From positions 2,854,172-2,918,171 of the forward strand of contig SDUX01000004.1 in assembly GCA_008729055.1 (NCBI GenBank): a stretch of 64,000 nucleotides of DNA, given 5' to 3'. Shown here piece by piece: positions 32,736 through 42,023 of this stretch (positions within the stretch are counted from its first letter, which is position 1; each line of letters begins with the position of its first letter). The notes beneath the pieces were generated by a model. The model made no database searches, was not told the origin of the DNA, and was given only the letters and a program-made list of their open reading frames with translations. The DNA is from Pyropia haitanensis (Eukaryota > Rhodophyta > Bangiophyceae > Bangiales > Bangiaceae). Made by a program: the position numbers and the translations under genes.

Positions 32736-33630
32736 TTGCGGGCGCTTGCCATTAGCTCCCCCCCGTGGCAATCCTTCCAGGGCGACGCCCTGCTGTCAGC
32801 GGCGGCTCCGTCAGCAGAGCCATGCTCTCACCCCGTCGCTGTGCCTCTTGGCGCTACATGTATCCAGACATTCCCCACCGCCAACAACGATCGGCCTTGA
32901 TCGATACAGCCGCGCGCAGAATCGCCACGTGTTCCGACCTCCTCACCCGCCACGCGGCCCCGCTGTGGGGCGCGGGGGCGTGCCGGCCGCGGCATGCGCT
33001 GCAGCCCCCTTACGCGCACTTTTTTGACACGCCAGGGTGGCCGACTGTTGCAAGTCGGAGGGGGAGAGGGAGCTGCGCCCTCCGCGGTCGAGCACTTTTT
33101 TTGTTCGTGCCCTGCGTGGGTCTTGAGGGGGGCGGGGCGGCGAGGGCACCTTGACGAGGTCTTCCCTTGTCGCGGCCGCGACCTACGCGCGCGCGCGGCT
33201 GCCGCGCCACCCCACCCACCCTCTCCCTCCCGCCCCTCAGGGCCTAGCCGGCGCCGGCGCGAGGCGGCGACCACGCTGGCACAGGGGCGCGTGCGCTGGC
33301 ACCGTGGCGTTAGGCACCGGCCGTGCCCCTTCTTTGCGCCGCGTGCGTGACGGGCTGCCGTTGGCGACGGCGCTTCCCGTGGCGCCGCCCCCCGCTCCCG
33401 CCGGGGGGTAGGTTGCCGCCGCGGGAACCGGTGGGCGCTGTCTGGTCGGGCACGTGACGTGCGCGCCCGCCCCGAGGTCGCGGCGGCTGGCGCGGTGCAC
33501 GGGCACGGTGGTCGGCGCCGTTTTGTCGTCCGTCCTCCGTTCTTGGCCCGCTCCACCTCCTTCCTTTCCATTTCTCCTTTTTTTTTTTTTATTCGTCACC
33601 TCCCCCCCTCCCCTTTGGCCGCCACCCCCC

Positions 33631-33782
33631 TTCCCCCCACCCACCTCCTCCCCCTCTCCTACCGCCCCTTCCCCCCACCCACCTCCTCCCCCTCTCCTAC
33701 CGCCCCTTCCCCCCACCCACCTCCTCCCCCTCTCCTACCGCCCCTTCCCCCCACCCACCTCCTCCCCCTCTCCTACCGCCCC
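33631..33782. repeat. Four-copy 38-base tandem repeat in the leader of the RING gene
   Basis: The unit begins TTCCCCCCACCCACCTCC and recurs at 33631, 33669, 33707 and 33745, with a partial fifth copy at 33783. The copies appear identical. The array ends about 60 bases before the ATG, so it is probably in the 5' untranslated region or promoter. Confidence 0.9.
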
Positions 33783-33840
33783 TTCCCCCCCCCCCCCCCC
33801 ATACACCCCTCACCCCCCCCCTATTGCTCCCCCCGCGACG

Positions 33841-35879
33841 ATGGCGGACCTTGCCGCGGATGAGGCTTTTGCACGGCGGCTGCAAGAGGAGGAGTTGATC
33901 GAGGCCTACACGTCGGTCGACGCGGAGCGCGCCGCCGGCACCTCCCTCGCCGCCGCCTACGCGGGCGGCAGCTTCCAGGAGCGGGAGGCCGCCCTCAACC
34001 GCGCGGTGCGGGCCGAGAGCGAGCGCCACGCGCGCACGACCGCCGCCGCCGCCGCCGCCGCGCGGGCGCGCGCCGAGGCCGCCCGCGCGCGGCAGCTGTT
34101 CGCGGAGCGGGCGGGCGGTCCGTACGGCGGCGGCGGCGGGTTGCCGGGCGCGTACCACCCATACTCGGGGGGGGGGCGGGGGGGGGCGGGGGGCTTGCCT
34201 ATGACGATGCCCGCACCGACGCGGAGGTGGCGGCGAGCCACCGCCGCCTCGCCGACGCGGTGCGGGATCCGCCGCGGCCGCGGTGGGAGCACCCGCGGGG
34301 GGGTGAGTACGCGGGGCCGTCGCGGCTCGCCGCCGCTGACGACCCGGCGGGCCACTGGGACGGGGATCCGTGGGCACGGGGGGGGCACCCGCTGCACCGC
34401 GGCTACGCGGCGCCGGTGCACCACCACGTGCACCACCCGGGCGCGTACGAGCTGCTCGGGGGGGCGGGGGGGTGGGAGGGCGAGCCGGGTCGGGCGCCGC
34501 CGGCCGCCCACGCGGGCGAGTACGAGGACGGGGGGACCCGCGTGCGCTGGTCCTACTCGTCGTCGACAGACCCGGCGGGCGGGCGGTCGGGCAGCTTTTC
34601 GTTTGGCGGTGGCGGCAACAGCAGTGGAGGGGGCGGCGGCGGTGGCGGCGGCGGGGGTGGCGGCGGTGGTGGTGGCGGCGGTGGTGGACCGGCAGGGGGT
34701 ATCCCGCGGCCGCCGCGGGTGGACAGCCCGTCGGCAAGGGAGCCGCCGGCGTCGGCGGTAGCGGCGGCGCACCGCCGCGCGCACGCGCGGCTGCACCGGG
34801 AGGTGATGGCGCGGGAGCTGGCGGCGGAGCTGCCGCACGGGTGGGACTCGCCGCCGCCGCCGTTTGGGGGTCACCACGCCGCCGCCGCCGCGGGTGCGCC
34901 CCCCGCACGCCATCGTGGTGGAGGTGGCGGCGGCGGCAACGGCGGCGGTGGTGGTGGCGGCGGCGGCGGCGGTGGTGGTGGTGGTCATTCCGCGGCGGCG
35001 GTCTACCCGCCCGCGTGGTACGATGTGCCCGCCGACGATGGGGTGCCCGACCGGCTGCGTGGCCTCCTCGCGTCGGTGCTGCACCCGGCCGCTGGCGGGG
35101 GCGGGGTGGGCGGCCCGCCTGACGAGTTTGCCGACTTTTTCGGCGACTTTTTTGGCGTTGGGCCGCGTGGGCGCGTCCGCGGCGGCGCGGTCATGGGCGG
35201 CCACCCGGGGAGCTTCTTCGGGGACATACTGTTTGGGGGCGGCGGGGGTGGCGGGGGGGGGGGGCGCGCCGCGGTTGCCGCCGACGCCGCCGCGGGGCTG
35301 CCGCCCACGTTTGAGGGCCTCAGCGAGCTGGCCGAGCGCGTGGGGGGGGGCGGCGGGGGGGCCACTGAGGCGCAGATTGCCGAGCTCCCCACCCGCGTGG
35401 TGGGCGCGCCGCCGGCGCCCGCAGCGGCCGGTGCGGGCGGCGCCGCCCGCAGCGCGCCGCCGCCGCGGACGGCGGCGACGGCGGCGGCGCCCGCGCCGGC
35501 GGTCGCGTCGTCGCCCTTTCGCGCGGCGGCGCGGAGCCTGCGCAGCCGCCGGTCGAGTCGGCGGGAGGAGGCGGCGGCCGCGTCGGCTGCGGCGGCCGCC
35601 GAGGTGCGCCCCCGCGCCGGCGCCGCGGGTGGCGCGCCCGCGGCGCCGCCGTCGCCGCCGGCCGCCGCCGCCGCCGGCGACGGCGGCGGCGGCGGTCACG
35701 CCGAAGGCTCCACCGCCGAGACGTGCACCGTGTGCCTGTCCGAGTACGCGGTGGGCGAGGAGCTCCGCACGCTGCCGTGCCTCCACTCGTTCCACTCGGA
35801 GTGCATCGACCCGTGGTTACGCAACAAGAGCAGCTGCCCGGTGTGCCTTCACCGGCTGGACGGGCAGCCGGGCGTCTAG
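33841..35879 (+). CDS. RING-H2 finger E3 ubiquitin ligase (frame broken at one poly-G)
   Basis: ATG 33841 reads [20 protein letters not shown], a helical N terminus, followed by an Ala-rich coiled region. The frame then fails in the G-rich tract at 34164-34190. It resumes one frame over as [20 protein letters not shown] and runs without a break to 35879. The C terminus is a canonical RING-H2: [22 protein letters not shown] (about 35724-35850). This predicts E2-dependent ubiquitin transfer. The middle is Gly/Ala/Pro-rich with an acidic-aromatic patch ([12 protein letters not shown]). No transmembrane helix is seen, so it is probably soluble. Substrates are unknown. Confidence 0.85.
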
Positions 35880-36744
35880 TCTGTGGCGGGGGGGGGGGGG
35901 GGGGGTGGGAGTTGAGATCGAGCAGGGCGGGTTCCCGTCGCCGCCGTGGAAGACGGCCGGGGGTCGGAGGGAGAGTGGCTGCAGCGGGCGGCTGACCCTG
36001 TGCAGCTGACCCACAACGCCCCGCGGGTGGGTGACGTGTGAGGGCAGCGGCGCAGCTGCTGCTCGTGTCACTGTTTTTTTTTTTGCTGTACTTGTTCCAC
36101 TTGTTTTCTGCTGTAGCCGCCGCCGATACTCTGCATGCAATCTGTTCTTTTTCCTTTCCCGTCTCCGCGGCCGTGTGCGCCCTGAGTACGTGTGCGTCGG
36201 TGTTGCATCCGCTCACACACGCCCTAATTTCCTTTGCCTCGTAGCGGAAGGCTGGTGATGGACGCGCCGTGATTCCCCCGCCCGTTTCCGCGACCAGCCC
36301 GCGCGCTGCCCAGACGGCGGCGGGTGGACCACCACGCCGGGGTCGCTGCCGGCCGCTCGCGGCGCGCCACTCCGCAGGGGCGGTGTGCGCTCCCGTGCAT
36401 ACATACCGGCGCCGCAGTAGGGCCCCGCTTGGTCGGTGTGGCGCCCCCTCCTCCGAAAGGGTCACGGGTCTTGACTGCTTGGCGCCGCAGCGCGCGCACC
36501 CGCCGGATCGAGTCGAAGGAAAAATGAGTGCACGAACGCCGCCACGGTCAGGGTGGGAAACAGAACACACGCCCACGGCTGGGTGGCCACCACAGGGCCG
36601 CCGGTAACGCGCGGCACCCTCCCAGCCCCCTGCTGCTCCTTCGAGCCACCCCCCAATCACCCCCCCCGGGCCACTCCCAATCCACCCCGCAGGGCGACCC
36701 CCCATTACTCCCCCCCAGCCACCCCCCCCACCCACGGACGCCCC
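35880..36744. other. Convergent intergenic region between RING and RER1 genes
   Basis: A G run (35888-35905) follows the RING stop. The interval 36050-36250 is T-rich and AT-richer (TGTTTTTTTTTTGCTG) and looks like 3' untranslated DNA. No gene is seen. Confidence 0.4.
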
Positions 36745-37953
36745 TCACAGCAGCGGCGACGCCCCCGACATGGGCATCATGGGCACCGCGGAGGAGGGCG
36801 TCGAGGCGGGCGGCAGCACCGCCCCCCCCCCGACCACCGCCGCGCCACCCCCCGCCCCCGGGCCACCGCCGCCGGCCCCCCCACCCCCCTTTTTCGACAC
36901 GGTCGTCAGGCTGGGCGGCGGCGCGTACGAGGTACCCGCCGACACGGCCGGCGCCGCGTCGTTGGCGGCGGCGGCCGCGGCCGACACGCGCCGCGGGTCG
37001 TCCTTCCCCCCCGCCCCCCCGTACCGCCGCTTCTGGCCGATATCCCACGGCACGTAGCGGAGCTTCTTCATGTCCTGCCACTGCCGCCGCATCGTGACGG
37101 CAAAGAGCATGAGAAAGTAGACGACGAGGACGGGCCAAAAGACCGGCACGTCAAAGATGGGGAAGGCGGTGGCGGCCAGCGCCAGCGCCGTCGCCACCGA
37201 CGCGCCGTGCCAAAACGTAAACTCGGGGAGGCGACGGACAAACGGGCGGAACTCCTCATTCTCCCGCGTCGGCAGCGCGTCGGGGGCGGACGCACCGCCG
37301 CCGCCGCCGGTCGACGCGGCGCCCCCCCCCGCCCCCCCCCCACCCGACGACGCCGCCCCGCCGCCGCCGCCCGTCGCCGACGAGACGGCCGCCAGCAGCG
37401 ACGCCCGGTCCTTTGGCTGCAGAAACAGCAGCAGCTGGTTGAGGAGGAAGATGGCGAGCATGTACGCGACGATGTAGTAGCCCTGCACGAGCACGATGCG
37501 CAGCGTAAACAGCAGCAGCCCGACGCACAGCCCCGCCCACCGCTCGAGCGTGCGCGGCGCGAGCGCGTCGAGCGCCCGCCGGTGCGCCGCGTCGATGCGC
37601 CGGCGGGCGGCGAGCGCCGCGGCCAGCGGGCTATCGTCGGGGATAGCGGTCGCGCCGCCGCCGCCGCCACCACCGCCAACACCGGGGACGCGGGGCAGGG
37701 GCATGGCCGCCTGCGCCGCCGCGGACGGGGGCACCACCCACGGCCCGGTCGCGGGCGGCACGGGCGCGACGGGCGCCGTCGCGGTCGCGCCTGCCGCCGG
37801 CGGCACGCCGCCGGCGCCCCCGCCAGGCCGTACCGCCGTCGCGGTCGCGCCGGGCACACCACCGCCGCCGCCGCCGCCGCCACCAACGCCACCACCACCG
37901 CCACCAACGCCAGGCCGGGGAAGGGGGGGGGGGGCGCCGCCTGCAGACGCCAT
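36745..37953 (-). CDS. RER1: RER1, Golgi-to-ER retrieval receptor, with large extensions
   Basis: An intact frame of 402 residues from ATG 37953 (MASAGGAPPPLPRPG); the GTG-type codons upstream are not needed. The core matches RER1: RTLERWAGLCVGLLLFTLRI, QGYYIVAYMLAIFLLNQLLL, EFRPFVRRLPEFTFWHG, FDVPVFWPVLVVYFLMLFAV and the tail RRQWQDMKKLRYVPWDIGQK. RER1 has four membrane segments in two hairpins, resides in the early Golgi and returns escaped ER membrane proteins in COPI vesicles. Usual family length is about 190-200 residues. Here a Pro/Ala/Gly-rich N terminus of about 135 residues, a Gly-rich insert between the two hairpins and a Gly/Ala tail double it. The assignment is very secure. Confidence 0.95.
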   Translation of the reverse strand: MASAGGAPPPLPRPGVGGGGGGVGGGGGGGGGVPGATATAVRPGGGAGGVPPAAGATATAPVAPVPPATGPWVVPPSAAAQAAMPLPRVPGVGGGGGGGGATAIPDDSPLAAALAARRRIDAAHRRALDALAPRTLERWAGLCVGLLLFTLRIVLVQGYYIVAYMLAIFLLNQLLLFLQPKDRASLLAAVSSATGGGGGAASSGGGGAGGGAASTGGGGGASAPDALPTRENEEFRPFVRRLPEFTFWHGASVATALALAATAFPIFDVPVFWPVLVVYFLMLFAVTMRRQWQDMKKLRYVPWDIGQKRRYGGAGGKDDPRRVSAAAAAANDAAPAVSAGTSYAPPPSLTTVSKKGGGGAGGGGPGAGGGAAVVGGGAVLPPASTPSSAVPMMPMSGASPLL

Positions 37954-38983
37954 TGGACCGAGACCGAAACAGACAACGCACAAACGGGTCGGGGGAGCAA
38001 CCGGGGGGGGGGGGGGGCGGAGGGAGCGGCGGTGGCAAACAAGGGCGAGGCAGGAAGGCGGGGGAGACGGAGTGAGCCAACCCCGACGGGTGGGCGGTCG
38101 CCGGGCGCGGCGGGCTCGCCACCGGCGGTCGCGGTACCGAGGCGAGGCAGCCGCCGCGGAGCGGGGGGGGACGGCCGCGGGGAGCCGCCGCCGCCGCCGC
38201 CGACGCGGGCGCCGCAGCGGGCAGTCGCGGCGGCCGCCAGACGGGGTGCACCCACCGCGACCGCAGGGGCGCGCGCCGCCAAGGCGCAGGGGGCCCGCAC
38301 GGGGGGGGACGTGACGGGGGGGGAGGGCGCCGCCACTTTGGTCAAGGGGTGTCCGCGGCCGCGGCGGGGGCGGGTGGCGGCGCCGCGGCGGACGGGTGCC
38401 GACGCGTGGGGCGGAACCGACGGCGGCCGACGGTCGCTACGCGCGGGCGCCGCGGCGAGGCGGACAGCGGTGGGGGGGGGGGGGGGGGGGGAGCGGAGAG
38501 CGTCCCGTCGGGCCGCGCGCCCGTCGAGGGCTGACTGTCGGATGGGCTCGTTCTCGAGTGCAACTTGCGGGTCTTTTTCGCGGTGGCTGACAGCAGCTCA
38601 GGATAAACGGAAGTTGGCCAGTGGGGGCACGCGTTTGAAACTGGACAAAAGGTTTCCTTTCTGACCACATCAAGCGTTTTTTGGGGATTTTTGGAGATGG
38701 CCACGCGGCAGGACCGCAAGAAAGCAGCCGGGGCGGCTCCAACAAGCAGGTCAAAGACCAAGAGGCGCAGGCGGGCGCTGCCCCAGCGCCCGGCCGCCCA
38801 CCAACTGTGGACGGTGGACGCCGCGCACGCAGTGGCCGTCCTGGCCCTAGAGTATCGGGGCGGCGCGACAGCAGCCGGGTAACGCCGACCCCGAGCGAGC
38901 ACCGCCGCAGTCTTAGCCGCCCCGTACGCGCGACGGGCGCACGTCCGGTAGCGTGCCAGCGACGCCAGGGGTACTTCCAGTTA
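37954..38983. other. Region upstream of RER1, no secure gene
   Basis: It starts GC-rich (37980-38520) and then becomes AT-richer at 38530-38690. A 63-residue plus-strand frame (38691-38882) with a basic centre (SRSKTKRRRRALPQRP) has no recognised match and is not called as a gene. Confidence 0.35.
38530..38690. promoter_or_regulatory. AT-richer island upstream of RER1
   Basis: It lies 580-740 bases upstream of the RER1 start. It includes GGGTCTTTTTCGCGG, TTTGAAACTGGACAAAAGG and CAAGCGTTTTTTGGGGA. A promoter role is inferred from the change in composition. Confidence 0.25.
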
Positions 38984-39988
38984 TCAGCTGCGCACCAGGC
39001 ACGGGGAAGTCACCCACACCAAGACGCCACCGTGGCCCACCACAATCGTCAGCAGCCACGCGTCCGCCCGTGGCGACGCCCGGCCAAGCTGGATACCCAA
39101 CGTGGCGGCCGCCGCGGCCGTTGGTGGCAGCACCAACGCGGGCGGAGCAGCCGCCCCGTTCCGTGTCCAGCCCGCCCGTGGCGACGTCGGGGCGAAGTGG
39201 ACACGGAACGGGGCGGCCGCCGGGGCCGTTGGTGGCTGCACCAACGCGGGTGGGGCGGCCTCTGCCGGCGCGCCTCTGCCACGGGAGCGAGACTTTTTCG
39301 GCTGCTGACGCCCCTTGTCCTCGCTCCTGCCTAGCGCAAAGCACAGCCTCCTGTTCAGGGTCCCGCAGCTGGCGTCGGCACCAAGACGCTCGCAGCCGGG
39401 AGGGTCCGCATCAAACGACACCTCAAACCCCCCGCGTCTGTCGACAAAGACCGCCCCCCAACTCGTCAATCGGTTCCTCACCGCTTGCAGCAGCCGGGGT
39501 CCCCCTGCACCGCTGTGCCGGCCTACCCCCGTGATAAGGGTGACTGTGCCCCCCGCCTGGAAGTTCCGCCCCAGCCCTACACTGCCGAGCAGGTTGTCCA
39601 CCACCGCCAGTGCCTCCTCCACAGTCATGCCGTGGAGGTCCACCGATCCTTGCGTCCCGCAGTGCGCAGCAAAGGCTGCCACCTCCGCGGCGGCGGCGGT
39701 CACGCCGGCCACCACCTCGGCGTTGCAGAGGAAACCGACTTCGAAGAAAGAGAAGCGGTCCTTCCGGAAGTGTCGCGTGAGACCAGTGGAAGATGAGCCA
39801 GAGTAAAGATCGGCTGCCGAGGAGAAAGGCGTTTTTGCATGCGGGGGAGGGGGAACGAACCTGTTGTTCCTGCGTCGGCGAGGGTGGGGCCCGTGTGCCC
39901 GCGAGGTGACATTGGTGGGCGGGGTGGGTGGAACAGGATGACGTCGAGTTGCACCCTTATGGCTGCCGAGGCGGCTACCACCCGCCAT
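38984..39988 (-). CDS. Smr-domain protein, paralogue 1, with weakly hydrophobic C-terminal tail
   Basis: A minus-strand frame of 334 residues from ATG 39988; a longer version would need a non-ATG start. The Smr domain runs from VDLHGMTVEEALAVVDNLLG to LITGVGRHSGAGGPRLLQAV and FVDRRGGFEVSF. It keeps the LDLH-type motif and the TGxGxHS loop. Smr domains are nucleases or nucleic-acid binders, as in MutS2, PPR-SMR proteins and Cue2/N4BP2. A short conserved block RKDRFSFFEV precedes the domain and is shared with paralogue 2. After the domain come a basic stretch and an imperfect repeat (APPALVQPPTA, then APPALVLPPTA). The chain ends AWLLTIVVGHGGVLVWVTSP plus four residues, possibly a degraded tail anchor. 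An upstream exon cannot be excluded. Confidence 0.7.
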   Translation of the reverse strand: MAGGSRLGSHKGATRRHPVPPTPPTNVTSRAHGPHPRRRRNNRFVPPPPHAKTPFSSAADLYSGSSSTGLTRHFRKDRFSFFEVGFLCNAEVVAGVTAAAAEVAAFAAHCGTQGSVDLHGMTVEEALAVVDNLLGSVGLGRNFQAGGTVTLITGVGRHSGAGGPRLLQAVRNRLTSWGAVFVDRRGGFEVSFDADPPGCERLGADASCGTLNRRLCFALGRSEDKGRQQPKKSRSRGRGAPAEAAPPALVQPPTAPAAAPFRVHFAPTSPRAGWTRNGAAAPPALVLPPTAAAAATLGIQLGRASPRADAWLLTIVVGHGGVLVWVTSPCLVRS

Positions 39989-41210
39989 CCGAAAAATTAC
40001 CGTGTTCTCCGCCTCCGCGGCTGCCGCCGCCAAGGCAGCCGCTCGTGCAGGCGTGATGGCCGCTAGCGCTGGCGGGCAGCAATAAAACGTTGTGACCGCC
40101 CTCCCGCCGCCGATGTCCAAGCCACCCGTTCCGATACACCACCAGCGGGACGTTCTCGCAGGCTACGACGTCTGCAGCCTTGCGCATGGGAAAAGAGTCA
40201 CTTAAATAGTCACCCCAGGACGACGTGGCACTGGCGAGACGAGCCCAGGGTCCTCGCGCGACGCTGCGGTCGCCCTCCTCAATTCTATGCCATTCCATTC
40301 ATGCACGCAAGAGCGGGCGCGGCCAACTGATACCGCCTGGCACGAAGCCTCTGGACGCTCTGAGTGTGGGGCATCAGCGACACCCTTCAGGATAGGAACG
40401 CCTCGCGGGGCCTTGTGGAGGAGCTCCAGAGGTAGCGCCTGTTTCATACTGAGTTGGGTTGCGCTACAATATTGCAGTCGCCCCAATTTTGGCGGATGTG
40501 CCTGTGTGCAACTGCACAACAGTGGATGCCGGGAAGCACTACCGCTTTTGGACCAATCAGCGCCCTGCTCGAAGCTGTAGCCAATCACGTGCTCTTGGGA
40601 TGAGAAGTGCCACGCGATCACTGTGGCGTTCTCGCACCCCATTGGTCTAGAAGCCGAGGGGTGGCTGCTGTTGTGCACTTGTACACATGCACAACCGCCA
40701 AAATTGAGACTCCTGCAATAGCGTACATAATCAGTTTTGGGAGTACAGAGTACTCGAATCGAACCCCAATTGTCCATGATCGAACTGCGGGTCGCTTGCT
40801 CCACTCGGACACGGACGAGGAGTCCAGGTGGAGTCCTCGTCGGCGGCGTCGGCGCACCGCTCAAAGGACAGTACGCTTCCGCTGAGCCAGCGAATCCTAC
40901 CACACCCTGTTCACCTCCGTCTGTCTTGACCCGAGTTCTGGCTTGCGTTTGTATCCTGTCCCAACTGGTGGTGTGCAAGGTGCTCTTGGACGGGGGGGGG
41001 TGCCCGCGGTGCGCGCGCCACGCGCCGAGGCGGGGGTGGTGTCTCTCCCTCGTGGTGCTGCCTTGCCGTCGCGGTGGCGTCGATGGCCAGTGCTGCGCAC
41101 GTGGACTCACCCGAGACGCCGGCAAAAGACCGAAACATAAGAAAGAAATAGAACACTGGGCGCGTTCTTTGGCCCGAACGATGCAGCACACCAGTCAGCC
41201 TTGTCGTAAA
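39989..41210. other. Intergenic region between the two Smr genes
   Basis: Of lower GC than most of the window. It contains an imperfect inverted repeat (40470-40720) with CCAAT and G-box motifs. A 329-residue open frame on the minus strand (40202-41191) crosses the whole inverted repeat, lacks any domain and is Ser/His/Pro-rich, so it is treated as noncoding. Confidence 0.45.
40470..40720. repeat. Imperfect inverted repeat with CCAAT boxes and a G-box in the loop
   Basis: The arms 40483-40521 and 40667-40705 match as reverse complements at 35 of 39 bases, with no gaps. Beyond them, ATTGCAG recurs in both arms at the same six-base distance. The central 145 bases hold CCAAT at 40552 and 40580, ATTGG at 40640 and CACGTG at 40585-40590. 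It may be a foldback element or a regulatory module upstream of the Smr paralogue 1 gene. Confidence 0.7.
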
Positions 41211-42023
41211 CTACCCTCTGCGGGAGTGCGAGGCCACCCACGCCAGAACGCCCACAAACGCCAACACAAGCGCCACCGTGACAGCAAGGCGGCACCACCC
41301 CAGGCCGCCACCGCCGCCAACGTCACCGCCGCCGCTGCCCTTGTCAAGGGTACGGCTGCAGCCGGTGCCGCAACCGCTGCTTCGGTTTCCGCCGTCGCTG
41401 CGGCTGTCACCGCCAAAATACGCTAGTCGCTTCCGCAGCACGGCCACGGCATCTCGGTTGTCGCGGGCTCCCCTCGGCGCAGGCTCAGACGCCACCGCCG
41501 CCCCGGCAGCCGCTGCCTCCCTCAGAGCCGGCGCAGGTGCGGATACCCGCAGCGGCCCGCGGCGGGGACCGCTGCACGCCACCAAAAATGCCCCCTTCTG
41601 CTCCTCGAAAGCCACCCCCATCTCTTCGAGCAGGAGCCGCACCGCCGGGCGTAGGCGAGCGCCCGCCAAACCGCTGTGGTGACCCACCCCCGTGATGAGC
41701 AGGAGGGATCCCCCTCGGGTGGAGCGGCGGCCGAGGCCGCTGTCCCACAGTCCCACCACCACCATCACCGCTTCCTGGGCGGTCAGGCCGTGGAGGTCTA
41801 CCTCGCCGCGCGTCCCCCCTGCCGCCGCGCCGGATGCCACCCCCGCCGCGGCCGCAGACAGGTGGGCAATCACCTCCTCCGTGTCTGGCAGGGGTCGGCC
41901 TCGGAAGGAAGAGAAGCGGGCCTCCCGAATAGACTTATGGACCCCACACGAGAGATGGTGGAAAAAAACGGGGGACGATGTGGTACGGGTGATACCGGTG
42001 GGGGCGGGTCGAAGGTGTTTCAT
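41211..42023 (-). CDS. Smr-domain protein, paralogue 2, tail-anchored
   Basis: A minus-strand frame of 270 residues from ATG 42023 (MKHLRPAPTG). The Smr domain contains VDLHGLTAQEAVMVVVGLWD, LLLITGVGHHSGLAGARL and FEEQKGAFLVACSG, with the catalytic-type LDLH and TGxGxHS motifs kept. The preceding block IREARFSSFRG matches paralogue 1. After a Gly-rich linker the protein ends WCRLAVTVALVLAFVGVLAW followed by VASHSRRG. This is a textbook tail anchor: one hydrophobic helix and a short basic end. An ER, mitochondrial or plastid outer-membrane location with the Smr domain in the cytosol is predicted. The two paralogues lie in the same orientation about 1.2 kb apart, consistent with tandem duplication. 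An upstream exon remains possible. Confidence 0.78.
   Translation of the reverse strand: MKHLRPAPTGITRTTSSPVFFHHLSCGVHKSIREARFSSFRGRPLPDTEEVIAHLSAAAAGVASGAAAGGTRGEVDLHGLTAQEAVMVVVGLWDSGLGRRSTRGGSLLLITGVGHHSGLAGARLRPAVRLLLEEMGVAFEEQKGAFLVACSGPRRGPLRVSAPAPALREAAAAGAAVASEPAPRGARDNRDAVAVLRKRLAYFGGDSRSDGGNRSSGCGTGCSRTLDKGSGGGDVGGGGGLGWCRLAVTVALVLAFVGVLAWVASHSRRG

Larger units (their letters stand above)
31850..33840. other. Divergent intergenic region between helicase and RING genes
   Basis: It holds the helicase 5' region, a CCG microsatellite (32328-32395), an AT-richer island (32540-32735) and a pyrimidine-rich leader with a 38-base tandem repeat before the RING gene. Open frames here show no domain. 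Confidence 0.45.

Noticed and set aside
38691..38882. Small basic 63-residue plus-strand frame
   Set aside because: Looks somewhat protein-like (SRSKTKRRRRALPQRP), but there is no homologue that I recognise and no support for expression, so it was not called.
40202..41191. A 329-codon minus-strand frame between the Smr genes
   Set aside because: It runs across both arms of an inverted repeat and has no recognisable motif. Its similar peptides (FGGCACVQVH and its partner) come from the inverted repeat, not from protein repeats.
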